A program made the position numbers and the translations under genes. 64,000 bases of DNA from a virus: the IMG/VR virus record IMGVR_UViG_3300017598_001140, positions 1 to 64,000 of that record, one strand, 5' to 3'. Shown here piece by piece: positions 1 through 7,114 of this stretch. The first letter of the stretch is position 1. Each line of letters begins with the position of its first letter. The notes under the pieces are model-generated. The model was given only the letters and a program-made list of their open reading frames with translations, made no database searches and had not been told where the DNA came from.

Positions 1-13
1 GAGGACGAGTAAA

Positions 14-367
14 ATGAATTCAGCTCAAATAATAGCAACGCAGCTCGGCGGAACCGGCAGGCTAAGCATGATGATAGGTGCAAAAAATTTCGCGCACGAC
101 AACGACGGCCGGACGCTTCTTTTCAGCTTTCCGAACCGGCAGCGAAGCAAGCCCAATTGCATCAAGGTGACGCACAACGGCAAAGACCTTTACGATGTGG
201 AATTTGGCAGGCGAGGAACAAGGAAGCACAAAGAGCTTGGCGAGTTTGGAGTCAGAGAAGACACGTACAAAATTGTCGGCGAGTATTCGGATATTTTCGC
301 GGACATGTTGATGGATATTTTCGAGAAAGAAACGGAGCTGTATTTGACGATTTCCCCCAGGCGTTAA
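14..367 (+). CDS. Small phage protein of unknown function
   Basis: A 117-residue protein starting 4 bases after a GAGGACGAG ribosome-binding stretch at the left edge. It resembles a widespread family of small phage and plasmid proteins whose members share an N-terminal AKNF-type segment (here GAKNFAHD, residues 22-29), an IKVT strand and a YDVEF motif (residues 60-64), but I know of no assigned function. There are no cysteines, membrane segments or catalytic motifs. It is first in a run of small early-type genes. Gene reality is likely; function unknown. Confidence 0.75.
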   Translation: MNSAQIIATQLGGTGRLSMMIGAKNFAHDNDGRTLLFSFPNRQRSKPNCIKVTHNGKDLYDVEFGRRGTRKHKELGEFGVREDTYKIVGEYSDIFADMLMDIFEKETELYLTISPRR

Positions 368-388
368 AATTTTCTTTTCTTCTCCGTG

Positions 389-406
389 CCCCCTTGAAAA
401 AGGGGG
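389..406 (+). other. Stable GAAA-tetraloop hairpin between two genes
   Basis: Seven perfectly paired bases (CCCCCTT / AAGGGGG) enclose a GAAA loop, in the gap between the first and second genes. No T-run follows on either strand, so it is not a canonical intrinsic terminator. It may protect or mark an mRNA 3' end, or reduce read-through. Confidence 0.6.
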
Positions 407-439
407 TATCAAGAAGAGCAGAAAAAAAGGAGTATGGTT

Positions 440-772
440 ATGAAATGTGTGGGAGAGATCACAACGCACGGCGAGACGATTTTGGTTAAAAAAATGAGTG
501 GCCGCCAAATGTGCTCATACGGTCAATACAGCCTTGTAAACGAGAAGGCTACCGGCGCCACGGCTCAAGAGAGAAGAGCTTACCACGGGGCTATCATGCG
601 CGTTCTTGCGAGAAAATGCTTTGGCTCTGTCGTTTTAGAGAAAAGCAGCGGCCTGGAGACTCCAAACGAGGAGCTTGATAAATGGGGTTTCTGCAAGGAG
701 AGCCGTGGCTACGTTAATTCAATAGGCGAAGTAAATTGTGTGGTTGTGGATCACTATCGGATCATGCAGTAG
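440..772 (+). CDS. Hypothetical protein
   Basis: A 110-residue protein. The ATG at 440 is preferred over the in-frame ATG at 434 because GGAG at 429-432 is 7 bases from 440 but only 1 base from 434. It begins MKCVGEITTHGE and ends with VVVDHYRIMQ. Five cysteines are scattered and make no clear zinc knuckle. No family recognised. It belongs to the left-end small-gene cluster. Confidence 0.65.
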   Translation: MKCVGEITTHGETILVKKMSGRQMCSYGQYSLVNEKATGATAQERRAYHGAIMRVLARKCFGSVVLEKSSGLETPNEELDKWGFCKESRGYVNSIGEVNCVVVDHYRIMQ

Positions 773-796
773 CGGCCGGAGAAAAGAGGTGGAAAA

Positions 797-1078
797 ATGA
801 GAGAGCAAAAAGTCAACAAAGTCCGGAGCGCGATGGATGCGGACGTGTGGTTTCTTAGCCAGATGGCGTTACTTGTCGGCCAAGCAGAGATCGAAGTCGA
901 GATTGGAAGCAACGTGGCTTTAAGAAAAAAATTCGACAAGGTTGAACAGATGGCCTGGAATTTGCGCGAAGCGTACGCGCTCAAAGAGGACGGAGCCCCG
1001 CTTTCCAAGGTGCTGCGAAAATTGATAAATATTCAGATATTGCATGCGGAAATAGCGAGAGCCTTCGGAGTGAATTAA
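797..1078 (+). CDS. Hypothetical helical protein
   Basis: A 93-residue, mostly helical, charged protein with a good ribosome site (AGAGGTGG) before ATG 797. The sequence from about residue 14 on (DADVWFLSQMALLVGQAE) suggests amphipathic helices. No family recognised. One base separates its stop from the next start, so the two are likely co-translated. Confidence 0.65.
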   Translation: MREQKVNKVRSAMDADVWFLSQMALLVGQAEIEVEIGSNVALRKKFDKVEQMAWNLREAYALKEDGAPLSKVLRKLINIQILHAEIARAFGVN

Positions 1079-1079
1079 A

Positions 1080-1454
1080 ATGGCAAAGAATTTTGAAAAT
1101 CTTGAAGGCTTGCGGGATTGGTTGAAAAATCCTGCCGCTGTGAAAAAAGAAAAAGAAAACAGCGGCGGCTATTTCGCGAGAGCTTTTTCTGTCTTCGTTG
1201 AAGAGTGGCCTGCAAACGGAAGGGCTCAAGCAGCCCTAGTTATAAGGCTCAGGGGATTGGGCGGATACGAAAAAGCTTCCGGCGGATTCTTGACGCCTCC
1301 ATTGGGAAAAATAGTAAAGCTGATGCAAACTCCAAAAGTCGATTTGCCTGTATTGGTTTATGGCGGATTGGTGAAACTAGCGGCGGACGCTTATGTTTCT
1401 GAATTGGTTGAAGCAGGGTGTGAAGCGTACGCCATTCTTGAAGAAGAAGAGTAG
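1080..1454 (+). CDS. Unknown protein with N-terminal LRDWL peptide motif
   Basis: A 124-residue protein directly after the preceding stop. Residues 5-15 (FENLEGLRDWL) match a short peptide that recurs in the proteins at 5829, 6226 and 10725 (see findings). The remainder contains hydrophobic helices (VLVYGGLVKLAADAYVSELV) and an acidic end EEEE. No enzyme motif is visible. The start is fixed by the tight spacing; ribosome binding is probably shared with the upstream gene. Function unknown. Confidence 0.65.
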   Translation: MAKNFENLEGLRDWLKNPAAVKKEKENSGGYFARAFSVFVEEWPANGRAQAALVIRLRGLGGYEKASGGFLTPPLGKIVKLMQTPKVDLPVLVYGGLVKLAADAYVSELVEAGCEAYAILEEEE

Positions 1455-1474
1455 CAAAAAACGGAGGTCGGCCG

Positions 1475-1741
1475 GTGTCAAGTTTCGAGAAATGCGGAGT
1501 CTGTGGTTTGAGATACGATGGCTTTAAAACCGGGCTTACTTTTGGCGATGTCTATTCGATGTTTTGGAGCAACGAAAACGACAACAGAACTTTTGTGAAT
1601 AAAAGCCGGAACGTGATTCTTGGAAAGTGGAGTCAAATAAAAAGAGAAATGTGGGAAGAGCATGTCGAATACTGCGAGAGATGCGAAGCGGAATTTGGCG
1701 GCGCTGATATTGTGGAACACGTTGAACGGATAGAGTATTGA
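1475..1741 (+). CDS. Small zinc-ribbon-like protein
   Basis: An 88-residue protein starting at GTG 1475, chosen because GGAGG at 1463-1467 is 7 bases upstream. Two CxxC pairs (CGVC at residues 7-10 and CERC near residue 68) could form a zinc ribbon. No further family assignment is possible. It sits between two other unknown small genes, and the next start is 13 bases after its stop. Confidence 0.65.
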   Translation: MSSFEKCGVCGLRYDGFKTGLTFGDVYSMFWSNENDNRTFVNKSRNVILGKWSQIKREMWEEHVEYCERCEAEFGGADIVEHVERIEY

Positions 1742-1753
1742 AAGGTGGAAAAA

Positions 1754-2188
1754 ATGAGTAGCAATCCAGAAAACAAATTGGTCGGTCAGGCGCTTCGCGA
1801 ATTCGTGACGGCGGGGAAAGCTTTCTTCACTATTCAGAACCCAGAAACGGGGAGCCGTTTTACTTTCAAGATGACGCAGGCAAAAAACAAAAACGGCCCG
1901 TCTCCTCTATGGTTTGTGAGCGTGTTGACCGGGCCTGATAATTACATGAATTATTCGTACATTGGATTTGTTCGGGATTGGATTTTTGTGTACGGCGGAG
2001 AGAAAGCGAAGCTCGGCAGAGAATCGAAAAGTGTAAAGGCGTTTGGCTGGCTGTGGAGGCATCTGGAAAATCCAGCGCCAGCAGTCGTGTGGCATGAAAA
2101 GAAGTGCTGTCGATGCGGTCGCAAACTGACAACGCCGGAGTCGATTGGAAGAGGGATTGGACCGGAGTGCATGAAGGTGGCGTCATGA
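1754..2188 (+). CDS. DUF6011-like zinc-binding protein
   Basis: A 144-residue protein. ATG 1754 is chosen over an in-frame GTG at 1745 because AAAGGTGG at 1741-1748 is a proper ribosome site for it. The C-terminus carries CCRCGRKLTTPESIGRGIGPEC, the typical ending of DUF6011 proteins, a small cysteine-rich domain common in phages and mobile elements. The N-terminal part (KAFFTIQNPETGSRFTFKM, FVYGGEKAKLG) is β-rich. The function of the family is not established. It overlaps the next gene by ATGA. Confidence 0.75.
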   Translation: MSSNPENKLVGQALREFVTAGKAFFTIQNPETGSRFTFKMTQAKNKNGPSPLWFVSVLTGPDNYMNYSYIGFVRDWIFVYGGEKAKLGRESKSVKAFGWLWRHLENPAPAVVWHEKKCCRCGRKLTTPESIGRGIGPECMKVAS

Positions 2189-2547
2189 AAGAGCTAGGCA
2201 AATGTTACGAAATGTCGGGAAAAGTTTTCATGGATCATAGCATGGGTTTTGGTTCGCCGCTCAGAGACGTGCTATCACAGGGTTTCCAGGTTGTATTGGT
2301 GCACGGATTGCCAACGCTTCAAGTGGAGCCGTTTATTAAGTACGGCCACGCATGGCTGGAAATTGGCGAGTCGCTCGTGTACGACGCCGAGAGGGATTTG
2401 GTTATTTTGAAGCATCTGTTTTATGAAGGCGGAGAAATCGATCCGGAGGAGTGCTTTCGGTACGATTTTGAAACTTTTAGGAAGCGGTTGAACAGGTTCA
2501 AACATTGGGGGCCGTGGGACGGCCCAGAAGGCTGTGGGCCAGTGTGA
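2185..2547 (+). CDS. Conserved phage protein with YGHAW and HWGPWD motifs
   Basis: A 120-residue protein. The ATG at 2185 overlaps the upstream stop (ATGA) and has AAGGTGG just upstream, so the longer GTG-initiated frame at 2104 is rejected. It has the pattern I associate with a recurrent but uncharacterised phage family: GKCYEMSGK near the start, VLVHG, KYGHAWLE in the middle, and HWGPWD near the end. Biochemical role unknown. It is the last gene before a promoter-containing gap. Confidence 0.7.
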   Translation: MKELGKCYEMSGKVFMDHSMGFGSPLRDVLSQGFQVVLVHGLPTLQVEPFIKYGHAWLEIGESLVYDAERDLVILKHLFYEGGEIDPEECFRYDFETFRKRLNRFKHWGPWDGPEGCGPV

Positions 2548-2576
2548 AAAAAAGAGAAAATGGATGTCGTATTTTC

Positions 2577-2605
2577 TTGATTTCTGAACTCTAAAATGTG
2601 ATAAT
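2577..2605 (+). promoter_or_regulatory. Predicted sigma70-type promoter with extended -10
   Basis: TTGATT at 2577-2582 and GATAAT at 2600-2605 are separated by 17 bases, and a TGT triplet just before the -10 (2597-2599) gives the extended -10 signature. The predicted start of transcription is near 2612, leaving a 5' UTR of about 110 bases ahead of the radical SAM gene. Inference from base pattern only. Confidence 0.6.
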
Positions 2606-2666
2606 TAAATTGAAGAAAGGGAGAACGGCCAAACAAAAAAATCAACTAGACGAGAGACAACCTAGA

Positions 2667-2699
2667 CATGAAAGGCGAGCAGAGTTTTTGCCTTTCATG
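2667..2699 (+). promoter_or_regulatory. 5'-UTR hairpin upstream of radical SAM gene
   Basis: Ten-base perfect inverted repeat: CATGAAAGGC at 2667-2676 and GCCTTTCATG at 2690-2699, with a 13-base loop. It lies between the predicted promoter and the GAGAGGA ribosome site at 2704-2710, ending 23 bases before the start codon. It is not followed by a T-run, so RNA stability, translational control or an operator are more likely than termination. Confidence 0.55.
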
Positions 2700-2722
2700 A
2701 AGAGAGAGGAAGAGAGAAAATC

Positions 2723-3469
2723 ATGGACGTAATTTACACACCAAAAGGAAGAGCATTGGAGTACGCCGATCACGCATTGAACTTGTTTGAAGGATGCGAG
2801 CACGGCTGCACGTATTGTTACGCACCGTCAGCGATGCGTAGAGACAGAACCGAATACCACGCGACGGCGAAACCGAGGAAAGATATTTTGAAGAGATTGA
2901 AGAGGGATGTTGATAAATTCAAAGAACAAGATCTGTTTAGCAAAGCAGAGAAAAAACCGGAGTCGGTTTTGCTCAGCTTCTCGTCTGATCCGTATCAACC
3001 AATTGAAGAAAAAGTTTGTGTCACTAGGAAGGCAATTGAGCTTTTGCACAGCGTCGGAATAAACGTGCAGATTCTAACCAAAGGCGGGCCGCGAGCCGAG
3101 AGAGATTTTGACCTGTTGAAGTCGTCGGATTTTTTTGCAACGACGATGACATTTTTGGACGAGGACGATTCGATTGAGTGGGAGCCGAAAGCAGCAACCC
3201 CGGCGGAGAGAATTGCAACGATAAGAAAAGCGAAAAAGATTGGAATTCAAACGTGGGTCAGTCTTGAGCCGGTGATAAGCGTCGAGCAGACATTGGCCAT
3301 AATTGACGAGACGCATGAAGAGGTCGATTTGTTCAAGGTCGGAACTCTAAACCACCACGCGCTTTCCAAGACTATCGATTGGAAAAAATTTCGTCGCGAT
3401 GTAGAAGCAAAGCTCAAGTCGTATGGAAAAAATTACTACTTGAAGAAAGATTTGAGGGCGCATGGCTGA
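2723..3469 (+). CDS. Radical SAM protein, SPL/SplB-like
   Basis: A 248-residue protein with the radical SAM cluster-binding motif C25-x3-C29-x2-C32 in GCEHGCTYCYA, which should hold a [4Fe-4S] cluster and cleave S-adenosylmethionine to a 5'-deoxyadenosyl radical. The context (LLSFSSDPYQP, VQILTKGG, TWVSLEPV) is that of the spore-photoproduct-lyase-like group (COG1533) rather than of biotin or lipoate synthases. It is shorter than true SplB. The substrate is unknown; DNA or nucleotide is plausible from the family. It overlaps the ParB-like gene by 8 bases, so the two are co-expressed. Confidence 0.85.
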   Translation: MDVIYTPKGRALEYADHALNLFEGCEHGCTYCYAPSAMRRDRTEYHATAKPRKDILKRLKRDVDKFKEQDLFSKAEKKPESVLLSFSSDPYQPIEEKVCVTRKAIELLHSVGINVQILTKGGPRAERDFDLLKSSDFFATTMTFLDEDDSIEWEPKAATPAERIATIRKAKKIGIQTWVSLEPVISVEQTLAIIDETHEEVDLFKVGTLNHHALSKTIDWKKFRRDVEAKLKSYGKNYYLKKDLRAHG

Positions 3470-4085
3470 TGTAAAAATTGTTAGCGGTATCGAGGTCCAT
3501 TGCTCGTATGACAAAATTGTTCCTGTCAAGAAATTGAGGCCGCGAAAAAAGAACCCGAACAAGCATCCGGAAGAGCAGATTCTTTTGTATGGGAAAGTGT
3601 TGAAAGGGAACGGCTGGCGGCGACCGATAACGGTCAGCAATTTGTCGGGGTTTATAACCAGAGGCCACGGCGCTCGATTGGCTGCGATTGAACTAGGTTT
3701 GAAATCGGTGCCGGTTGATTATCAAGATTACGAATCCGAGGACGCGGAGTGGGCGGATATTTTGGCGGACAATGAGCTGGCGCGAAAAGCGAAAATGGAC
3801 ATGCCAATGGTCGCAGATATTCTCAGCGATTTTGAAGGCGATTTCGACAAAGAATTGACCGGCTACATGGAGGCGGAAATTGATTCATTGGTTGAAGGGG
3901 TATTGGACGGCGTTGAGCATCTTGATTTGGAAGAGGAATTGATTGATTTGAATATGGAGGAAGTAGTGAGGGAGCCGATCTGGGTCGTTGTCCGAACAAC
4001 GGCTGGAAATAAGGACGCGCTTGAAGAGGTTTTTTCTGTTTTGAAAAACAACAAAAAAATAAAGATTGAGAAGAGCTATGATTGA
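3462..4085 (+). CDS. ParB/Srx-fold domain protein
   Basis: A 207-residue protein whose N-terminal half has the ParB/sulfiredoxin-fold pattern: RKKNPNKHPEEQI, then RRPITV, then ITRGHGARLAAIELG with the GHGAR box at residues 68-72, then VPVDY and ILADNELARKA. In phages this domain is often fused to or beside DNA methyltransferases, and in plasmids it binds CTP. No helix-turn-helix follows, so it is not a canonical partition protein. The C-terminal part is acidic, then ends in a small α/β segment (EPIWVVVRTTAG). It overlaps both neighbours. Exact activity unknown. Confidence 0.8.
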   Translation: MADVKIVSGIEVHCSYDKIVPVKKLRPRKKNPNKHPEEQILLYGKVLKGNGWRRPITVSNLSGFITRGHGARLAAIELGLKSVPVDYQDYESEDAEWADILADNELARKAKMDMPMVADILSDFEGDFDKELTGYMEAEIDSLVEGVLDGVEHLDLEEELIDLNMEEVVREPIWVVVRTTAGNKDALEEVFSVLKNNKKIKIEKSYD

Positions 4086-4725
4086 AATCCAAACGGATAA
4101 CAGCGCGGCCGGTTTCAAGTCGGATTTGAGAAAAAAATACACAACAGAAAAAAGCAGAGTGCTGGATTTGTTTTGTGGCTCCGGTGCCATGTACAAGCTC
4201 GCGTATGAAGGGCGAGTAAAAAAATATCACGGCGTCGACAAAGAGAAGATTCACGATGAAAAAATTTGCACGCTAACAGACAACACAAGCTTTGTAAAAA
4301 GCAGAGACATAAGCGGCTACAACGTTTTTGATTTGGACGCCTACGGCGACCCTTGGAAGCTTCTATATCTGATTTTGCAAAAGGCTCCGGATAGGCCGTT
4401 GGTGATTTTTTTAACGGACGGAAACAGAAAGCGGTTTGTGAGGTATCAGGCATTGACGAGAGTTCTGAGAGCCAGTGAAAATATAAAAGTCGGAATGGAG
4501 ATTCCGAACCTTGCAAATTTTTATGAAGAAATTGTGTCAACTTATCTCTTGAAAATAACGGAGTTGACCGGGCGCAAAATCAAGTTGGCCCGGTACGCAT
4601 TGAAAGCAAAATTGAGCGGCGACGAGTCGGGGAATAATCGAGCCGATACAGTCGCTTATTGGGTCGTAAAAATTAAACGAAAAAAGGAGAAAGCAAATGT
4701 CAGAAGAAGAAAAGAAAAATCGTAA
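4078..4725 (+). CDS. Putative SAM-dependent methyltransferase fold protein
   Basis: ATG 4078 overlaps the upstream stop and is preferred to an in-frame TTG at 4066. The 215-residue protein has a glycine-rich SAM-binding motif I (DLFCGSG, residues 30-36), an acidic residue ending the second strand (YHGVD, D54), and a DLDAYGDPW segment (residues 85-93). This recalls the DxDPY/F-G loop of N2-guanine methyltransferases but has Ala in place of Pro. A target on DNA or RNA is possible but not shown. The operon with radical SAM and ParB-like genes suggests a joint modification function (inference). Confidence 0.65.
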   Translation: MIEIQTDNSAAGFKSDLRKKYTTEKSRVLDLFCGSGAMYKLAYEGRVKKYHGVDKEKIHDEKICTLTDNTSFVKSRDISGYNVFDLDAYGDPWKLLYLILQKAPDRPLVIFLTDGNRKRFVRYQALTRVLRASENIKVGMEIPNLANFYEEIVSTYLLKITELTGRKIKLARYALKAKLSGDESGNNRADTVAYWVVKIKRKKEKANVRRRKEKS

Positions 4726-4930
4726 GTCGAAGAAGGCGGCGGTTAAGGCAAAGTTGGAGGCGCTCGAAGCAGAAATTTTGGAGTTGAAAAAGAGCAAGGA
4801 TGCTTTGATCAATTCTCTCACGGCATCAGAGCAGGCGAGCCAAGTATTTATTCGGGAATTGAAGGAACACTGGAGATCGCAGATTCGCTTGAAATGGTCT
4901 TGGATTTTCCCGACGATCAAAAAACTGTGA
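4697..4930 (+). CDS. Short coiled-coil protein
   Basis: A 77-residue, highly charged protein with a strong site (AAAAAAGGAGAAAGCAA before ATG 4697). Residues 10-45 (KSKKAAVKAKLEALEAEILELKKSKD) form a clear heptad coiled coil. It overlaps the end of the methyltransferase-like gene by 29 bases and overlaps the next frame by 37 bases. Function unknown. The final 20 residues might be out of the natural frame (see findings). Confidence 0.6.
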   Translation: MSEEEKKNRKSKKAAVKAKLEALEAEILELKKSKDALINSLTASEQASQVFIRELKEHWRSQIRLKWSWIFPTIKKL

Positions 4931-5139
4931 TCCGGCTCGCGGTGTGCGCGCTTCGTGGTCGAAGCATTGCTTCGTTTTTGTCGGATTACAAGCAGCAGGC
5001 GGACGACTCCGAAGACGGCGGGTACACGGGAGAGAAAGTGAAGAAAACACCTGCTAAACCTAACAAGTCGAACGGCGCAAAAAAAGCCAAGTCAACCGGC
5101 GGAAACAGCAAGGGTAAAACACTGGCCGCGCCTGCTTGA
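4894..5139 (+). CDS. Small basic-tailed protein, start uncertain
   Basis: This 81-residue frame starts inside the preceding gene. No good ribosome site precedes ATG 4894, and sensible coding (GIEGTLEIADSLE) continues upstream in the same frame, so either a non-ATG start or a frameshift from the previous frame is possible. The N-terminal 35 residues look folded; the rest (KKTPAKPNKSNGAKKAKST) is a Lys/Pro/Gly-rich disordered tail. Function unknown. Confidence 0.5.
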   Translation: MVLDFPDDQKTVIRLAVCALRGRSIASFLSDYKQQADDSEDGGYTGEKVKKTPAKPNKSNGAKKAKSTGGNSKGKTLAAPA

Positions 5140-5237
5140 ACCAATCCCTTTTTTCTTTCCAAAAAAATATTTTCAAGAGTCGTAAAAATCAACTGCTAGA
5201 TTGCTAATCCAATCATATAAGGCAAGGAGGTGCGAAA

Positions 5238-5588
5238 GTGGAGGAGAAAATTTTCAAGTGCAAGCAGTGCGGAAAATGCTGTCAGGCTTTTGAGGTCGGC
5301 GCGGTCGGCGAAGATTGGGCGGAGAAGATTGGATTCGAGCACATGTATGTGGACGTGGTTGACGATTTTTATATAAAAAGAGTCAGGCGCGATTGGGCTT
5401 TTTCGTGGGCTGTCGATGGGGTGTGTAAATTCTTAACGGAAGAATTGAAATGCTCAATCCACGACAGGAGGCCGCTCGTGTGTAATTGGTGGGAATGTCG
5501 CGGCACAAAAAAGAGCCGCTTGAACAAGGCGATCAAAGAGCTGAAAGTGAAAAGCGAAAATGAGCAAGAGCAAAAAAAATCTGCTTAA
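5238..5588 (+). CDS. YkgJ-family cysteine-cluster protein
   Basis: GTG start at 5238 directly after a near-perfect AAGGAGGTG site. The 116-residue protein begins with CKQCGKCC (C8, C11, C14, C15) and continues with VCKFL, CSIHDRRPLVC and WECRG, the pattern of the YkgJ / UPF0153 zinc- or iron-chelating family. Such proteins often accompany modification and metal-handling genes, but no reaction is established. It overlaps the next gene by 29 bases. The upstream gap (5140-5237) has A/T tracts but no convincing promoter. Confidence 0.8.
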   Translation: MEEKIFKCKQCGKCCQAFEVGAVGEDWAEKIGFEHMYVDVVDDFYIKRVRRDWAFSWAVDGVCKFLTEELKCSIHDRRPLVCNWWECRGTKKSRLNKAIKELKVKSENEQEQKKSA

Positions 5589-5823
5589 TGTTTTGGAGCA
5601 GGAGTGCGAAAGAGTGGAGGCGATTTCAAAGTACCTTTTGAAAAAAAAGAACGGGCCGCAAAATCCTATTGTTGGGATGCAAGTCACAATGGCGTCGAAT
5701 TGTTTGCGGGTGGCTTGCTACGCTGCCGGGAAAGAGCAAGGCGACGGAATCGACAAAGGCGCATTGGCTAAGCAGTTTGTCGATTTTCTAGGCGACCAAG
5801 AGCAGATAGCCGGGAAGGTATGA
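5560..5823 (+). CDS. Hypothetical helical protein
   Basis: An 87-residue protein that starts inside the end of the YkgJ-like gene, without a strong ribosome site (weak AAGCGAAA), so translation is probably coupled. It is helical, with a basic N-terminal third (LLKKKNGPQNP) and an acidic C-terminus (FVDFLGDQEQIAG). No family recognised. Confidence 0.6.
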   Translation: MSKSKKNLLNVLEQECERVEAISKYLLKKKNGPQNPIVGMQVTMASNCLRVACYAAGKEQGDGIDKGALAKQFVDFLGDQEQIAGKV

Positions 5824-5828
5824 AAAAA

Positions 5829-6107
5829 ATGGAAGCGACAACTTTTGAAAGTGTGGAGGCGCTGAGAAATTTTTTTAGAAGCGGGTGTCCCGTGCCGGAG
5901 CGAAAACCGGCGAAGGTTGAACCGGTAGATCCGTCGTTGCTAGAGGCGATGAGAGAGGTCACTTCCGAAGAGGTTGTACAGGCGGAAAGGTCGGCCGGTT
6001 TAAAAGTGCCTTGGTACATGCCGACGACAAAAGATTGGGATAGGGTTGAAAGCTTGTCAAAAAAGAAAAACATGATCACGGCGACAAGGGCGCATCTTGA
6101 AGCATAA
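5829..6107 (+). CDS. Unknown protein with N-terminal LRNFF peptide motif
   Basis: A 92-residue protein. ATG 5829 is 10 bases from GGGAAGG (5812-5818), whereas the in-frame ATG at 5820 touches that site; 5820 remains possible because it overlaps the upstream stop. It starts METTF-like (MEATTFESVEALRNFFRSG), a copy of the recurring FxSxExLRxWL peptide, followed by GCP just as in the gene at 6226. The rest is polar and probably largely unstructured up to PWYMPTTKDWDRVESL. Function unknown. Confidence 0.6.
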   Translation: MEATTFESVEALRNFFRSGCPVPERKPAKVEPVDPSLLEAMREVTSEEVVQAERSAGLKVPWYMPTTKDWDRVESLSKKKNMITATRAHLEA

Positions 6108-6166
6108 AAGATCCACGCAAGGCGGCTCGGCGTGGGTGGGCTGCTGAGAAAAAAGATCGGCCGATT

Positions 6167-6229
6167 ATGGCGAAAATATTTTTCGATAGGTATCACGAAT
6201 TGATGAAGGCTCCGTGCTGGAAAAAATGA
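6167..6229 (+). CDS. Possible 20-residue microprotein
   Basis: A short frame encodes MAKIFFDRYHELMKAPCWKK and ends in TGA at 6227-6229, overlapping ATG 6226 of the next gene in the ATGA arrangement typical of this genome. It has only a weak ribosome site (GATCGG). It may be a leader peptide that couples translation, or chance. The 106-base gap that contains it also has a 6-base inverted repeat, CCACGC (6113-6118) / GCGTGG (6130-6135). Confidence 0.25.
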   Translation: MAKIFFDRYHELMKAPCWKK

Positions 6230-6678
6230 ACGAGCCGAAAACATTTGGGAGCATCGGCGAGCTTCGCGATTGGATTCGTGGAGGCTGTCCAATGGGCGTG
6301 GTAGTCGGTGAGGTTGAAGCGCCAAAAACAAAAAAGAAAAAATTTGTCGAGCGTCGTTCTCTCGAAGTTTCTTTCGATCCGCGAGTCGCAGGAAAAAAGC
6401 CGGAGGCGCGAAGATTGAAGCCGGAGTTTAGCGCGGTGGAAAGGGACAGGCTGCGCGTGGTCGTTTCGGACGTGGTTGAAGAGGTTGTGGTGGTCGGCGA
6501 TCTCGTTGCGAAAGTGACGGCGGCTATTTCCACGGAAATGGCAATGTGGCCGGTGCTCAGGTTGAACGAAATTTTTTGTGTCGATGTCGAAAAGGTTCCG
6601 GTGAGAGTGGCTATCCGTGCCGATGAAGAAAAGCACGGAATCGAGCTGTCTTTTTTTGTTCAAAAGTCTGCAAAGTAA
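6226..6678 (+). CDS. Unknown protein with N-terminal LRDWI peptide motif
   Basis: A 150-residue protein; an alternative GTG start at 6214 would add four residues (GAAGG at 6205-6209 would serve it). Residues 7-17 (FGSIGELRDWI) are another copy of the recurring peptide, followed by RGGCP as in the gene just upstream. A basic linker (KTKKKKFVERRS) leads to a helical/β segment. No enzymatic motif seen. The two neighbouring motif proteins are probably paralogous at least in their N-termini. Confidence 0.65.
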   Translation: MNEPKTFGSIGELRDWIRGGCPMGVVVGEVEAPKTKKKKFVERRSLEVSFDPRVAGKKPEARRLKPEFSAVERDRLRVVVSDVVEEVVVVGDLVAKVTAAISTEMAMWPVLRLNEIFCVDVEKVPVRVAIRADEEKHGIELSFFVQKSAK

Positions 6679-6728
6679 ATCTGAAAAATGCAAGATAATT
6701 TGACTTTTTCGGAGGAAGATTTATCTTT

Positions 6729-7085
6729 ATGGAAAGAGGCAGTCGCTTGAAGGCGAAAGGGAAACAGGAATTGCAGTCGAAAAACGAAACACCAGAAGCA
6801 GCCAGAAATAGTTTCGGGCTTGTTTTGTCTGGATTCGATAAAGGTGCCACAAGGCAACACAAAGTCGTTATGGATCAGCTAACCCTACATATCGTAAATC
6901 TGGCCCAAGAGGAACACGGGCGCTTTCACGGCGTTCTCAGGGGTAAGATCCGGTTTGTTTTCCCTAGCAAAGAGCATGCGATCCGTTTTATGCAGGCTGT
7001 GCACGATGATTTCCCGTCTGTGAACCTACAAGCTTGCAGCGAATGGAAACGAGTAGACGTTCAGAACATGACCGCCGCCGCCTGA
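6729..7085 (+). CDS. Hypothetical protein with atypical codon use
   Basis: A 118-residue protein; GGAGG at 6711-6715 is 13 bases from the ATG, further than usual. Leucine is often written CTA or CTG here (for example in the segment MDQLTLHIVNLAQ), whereas neighbours strongly prefer TTG and CTT, suggesting a separate origin. The C-terminal half (GVLRGKIRFVFPSKEHAIRFM) looks like a small α/β fold. No family recognised. Confidence 0.6.
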   Translation: MERGSRLKAKGKQELQSKNETPEAARNSFGLVLSGFDKGATRQHKVVMDQLTLHIVNLAQEEHGRFHGVLRGKIRFVFPSKEHAIRFMQAVHDDFPSVNLQACSEWKRVDVQNMTAAA

Positions 7086-7092
7086 TTTTTTT

Positions 7093-7114
7093 CGCTTCAA
7101 GTAGCGTTTTTTTT
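7093..7114 (+). terminator. Weak intrinsic terminator candidate
   Basis: A 4-bp stem CGCT (7093-7096) / AGCG (7103-7106) is followed by eight T residues (7107-7114), right after the 6729 gene. The stem is short, so termination would be weak. Confidence 0.4.

Noticed and set aside
2521-2540. GGCCCA/TGGGCC inverted repeat at the end of the 2185 gene as terminator
   Set aside because: Lies within coding sequence and has no following T-run.
5193-5221. Possible promoter (CTGCTA ... TATAAG) before the YkgJ-like gene
   Set aside because: Poor -35, and the predicted start would fall within the ribosome site.
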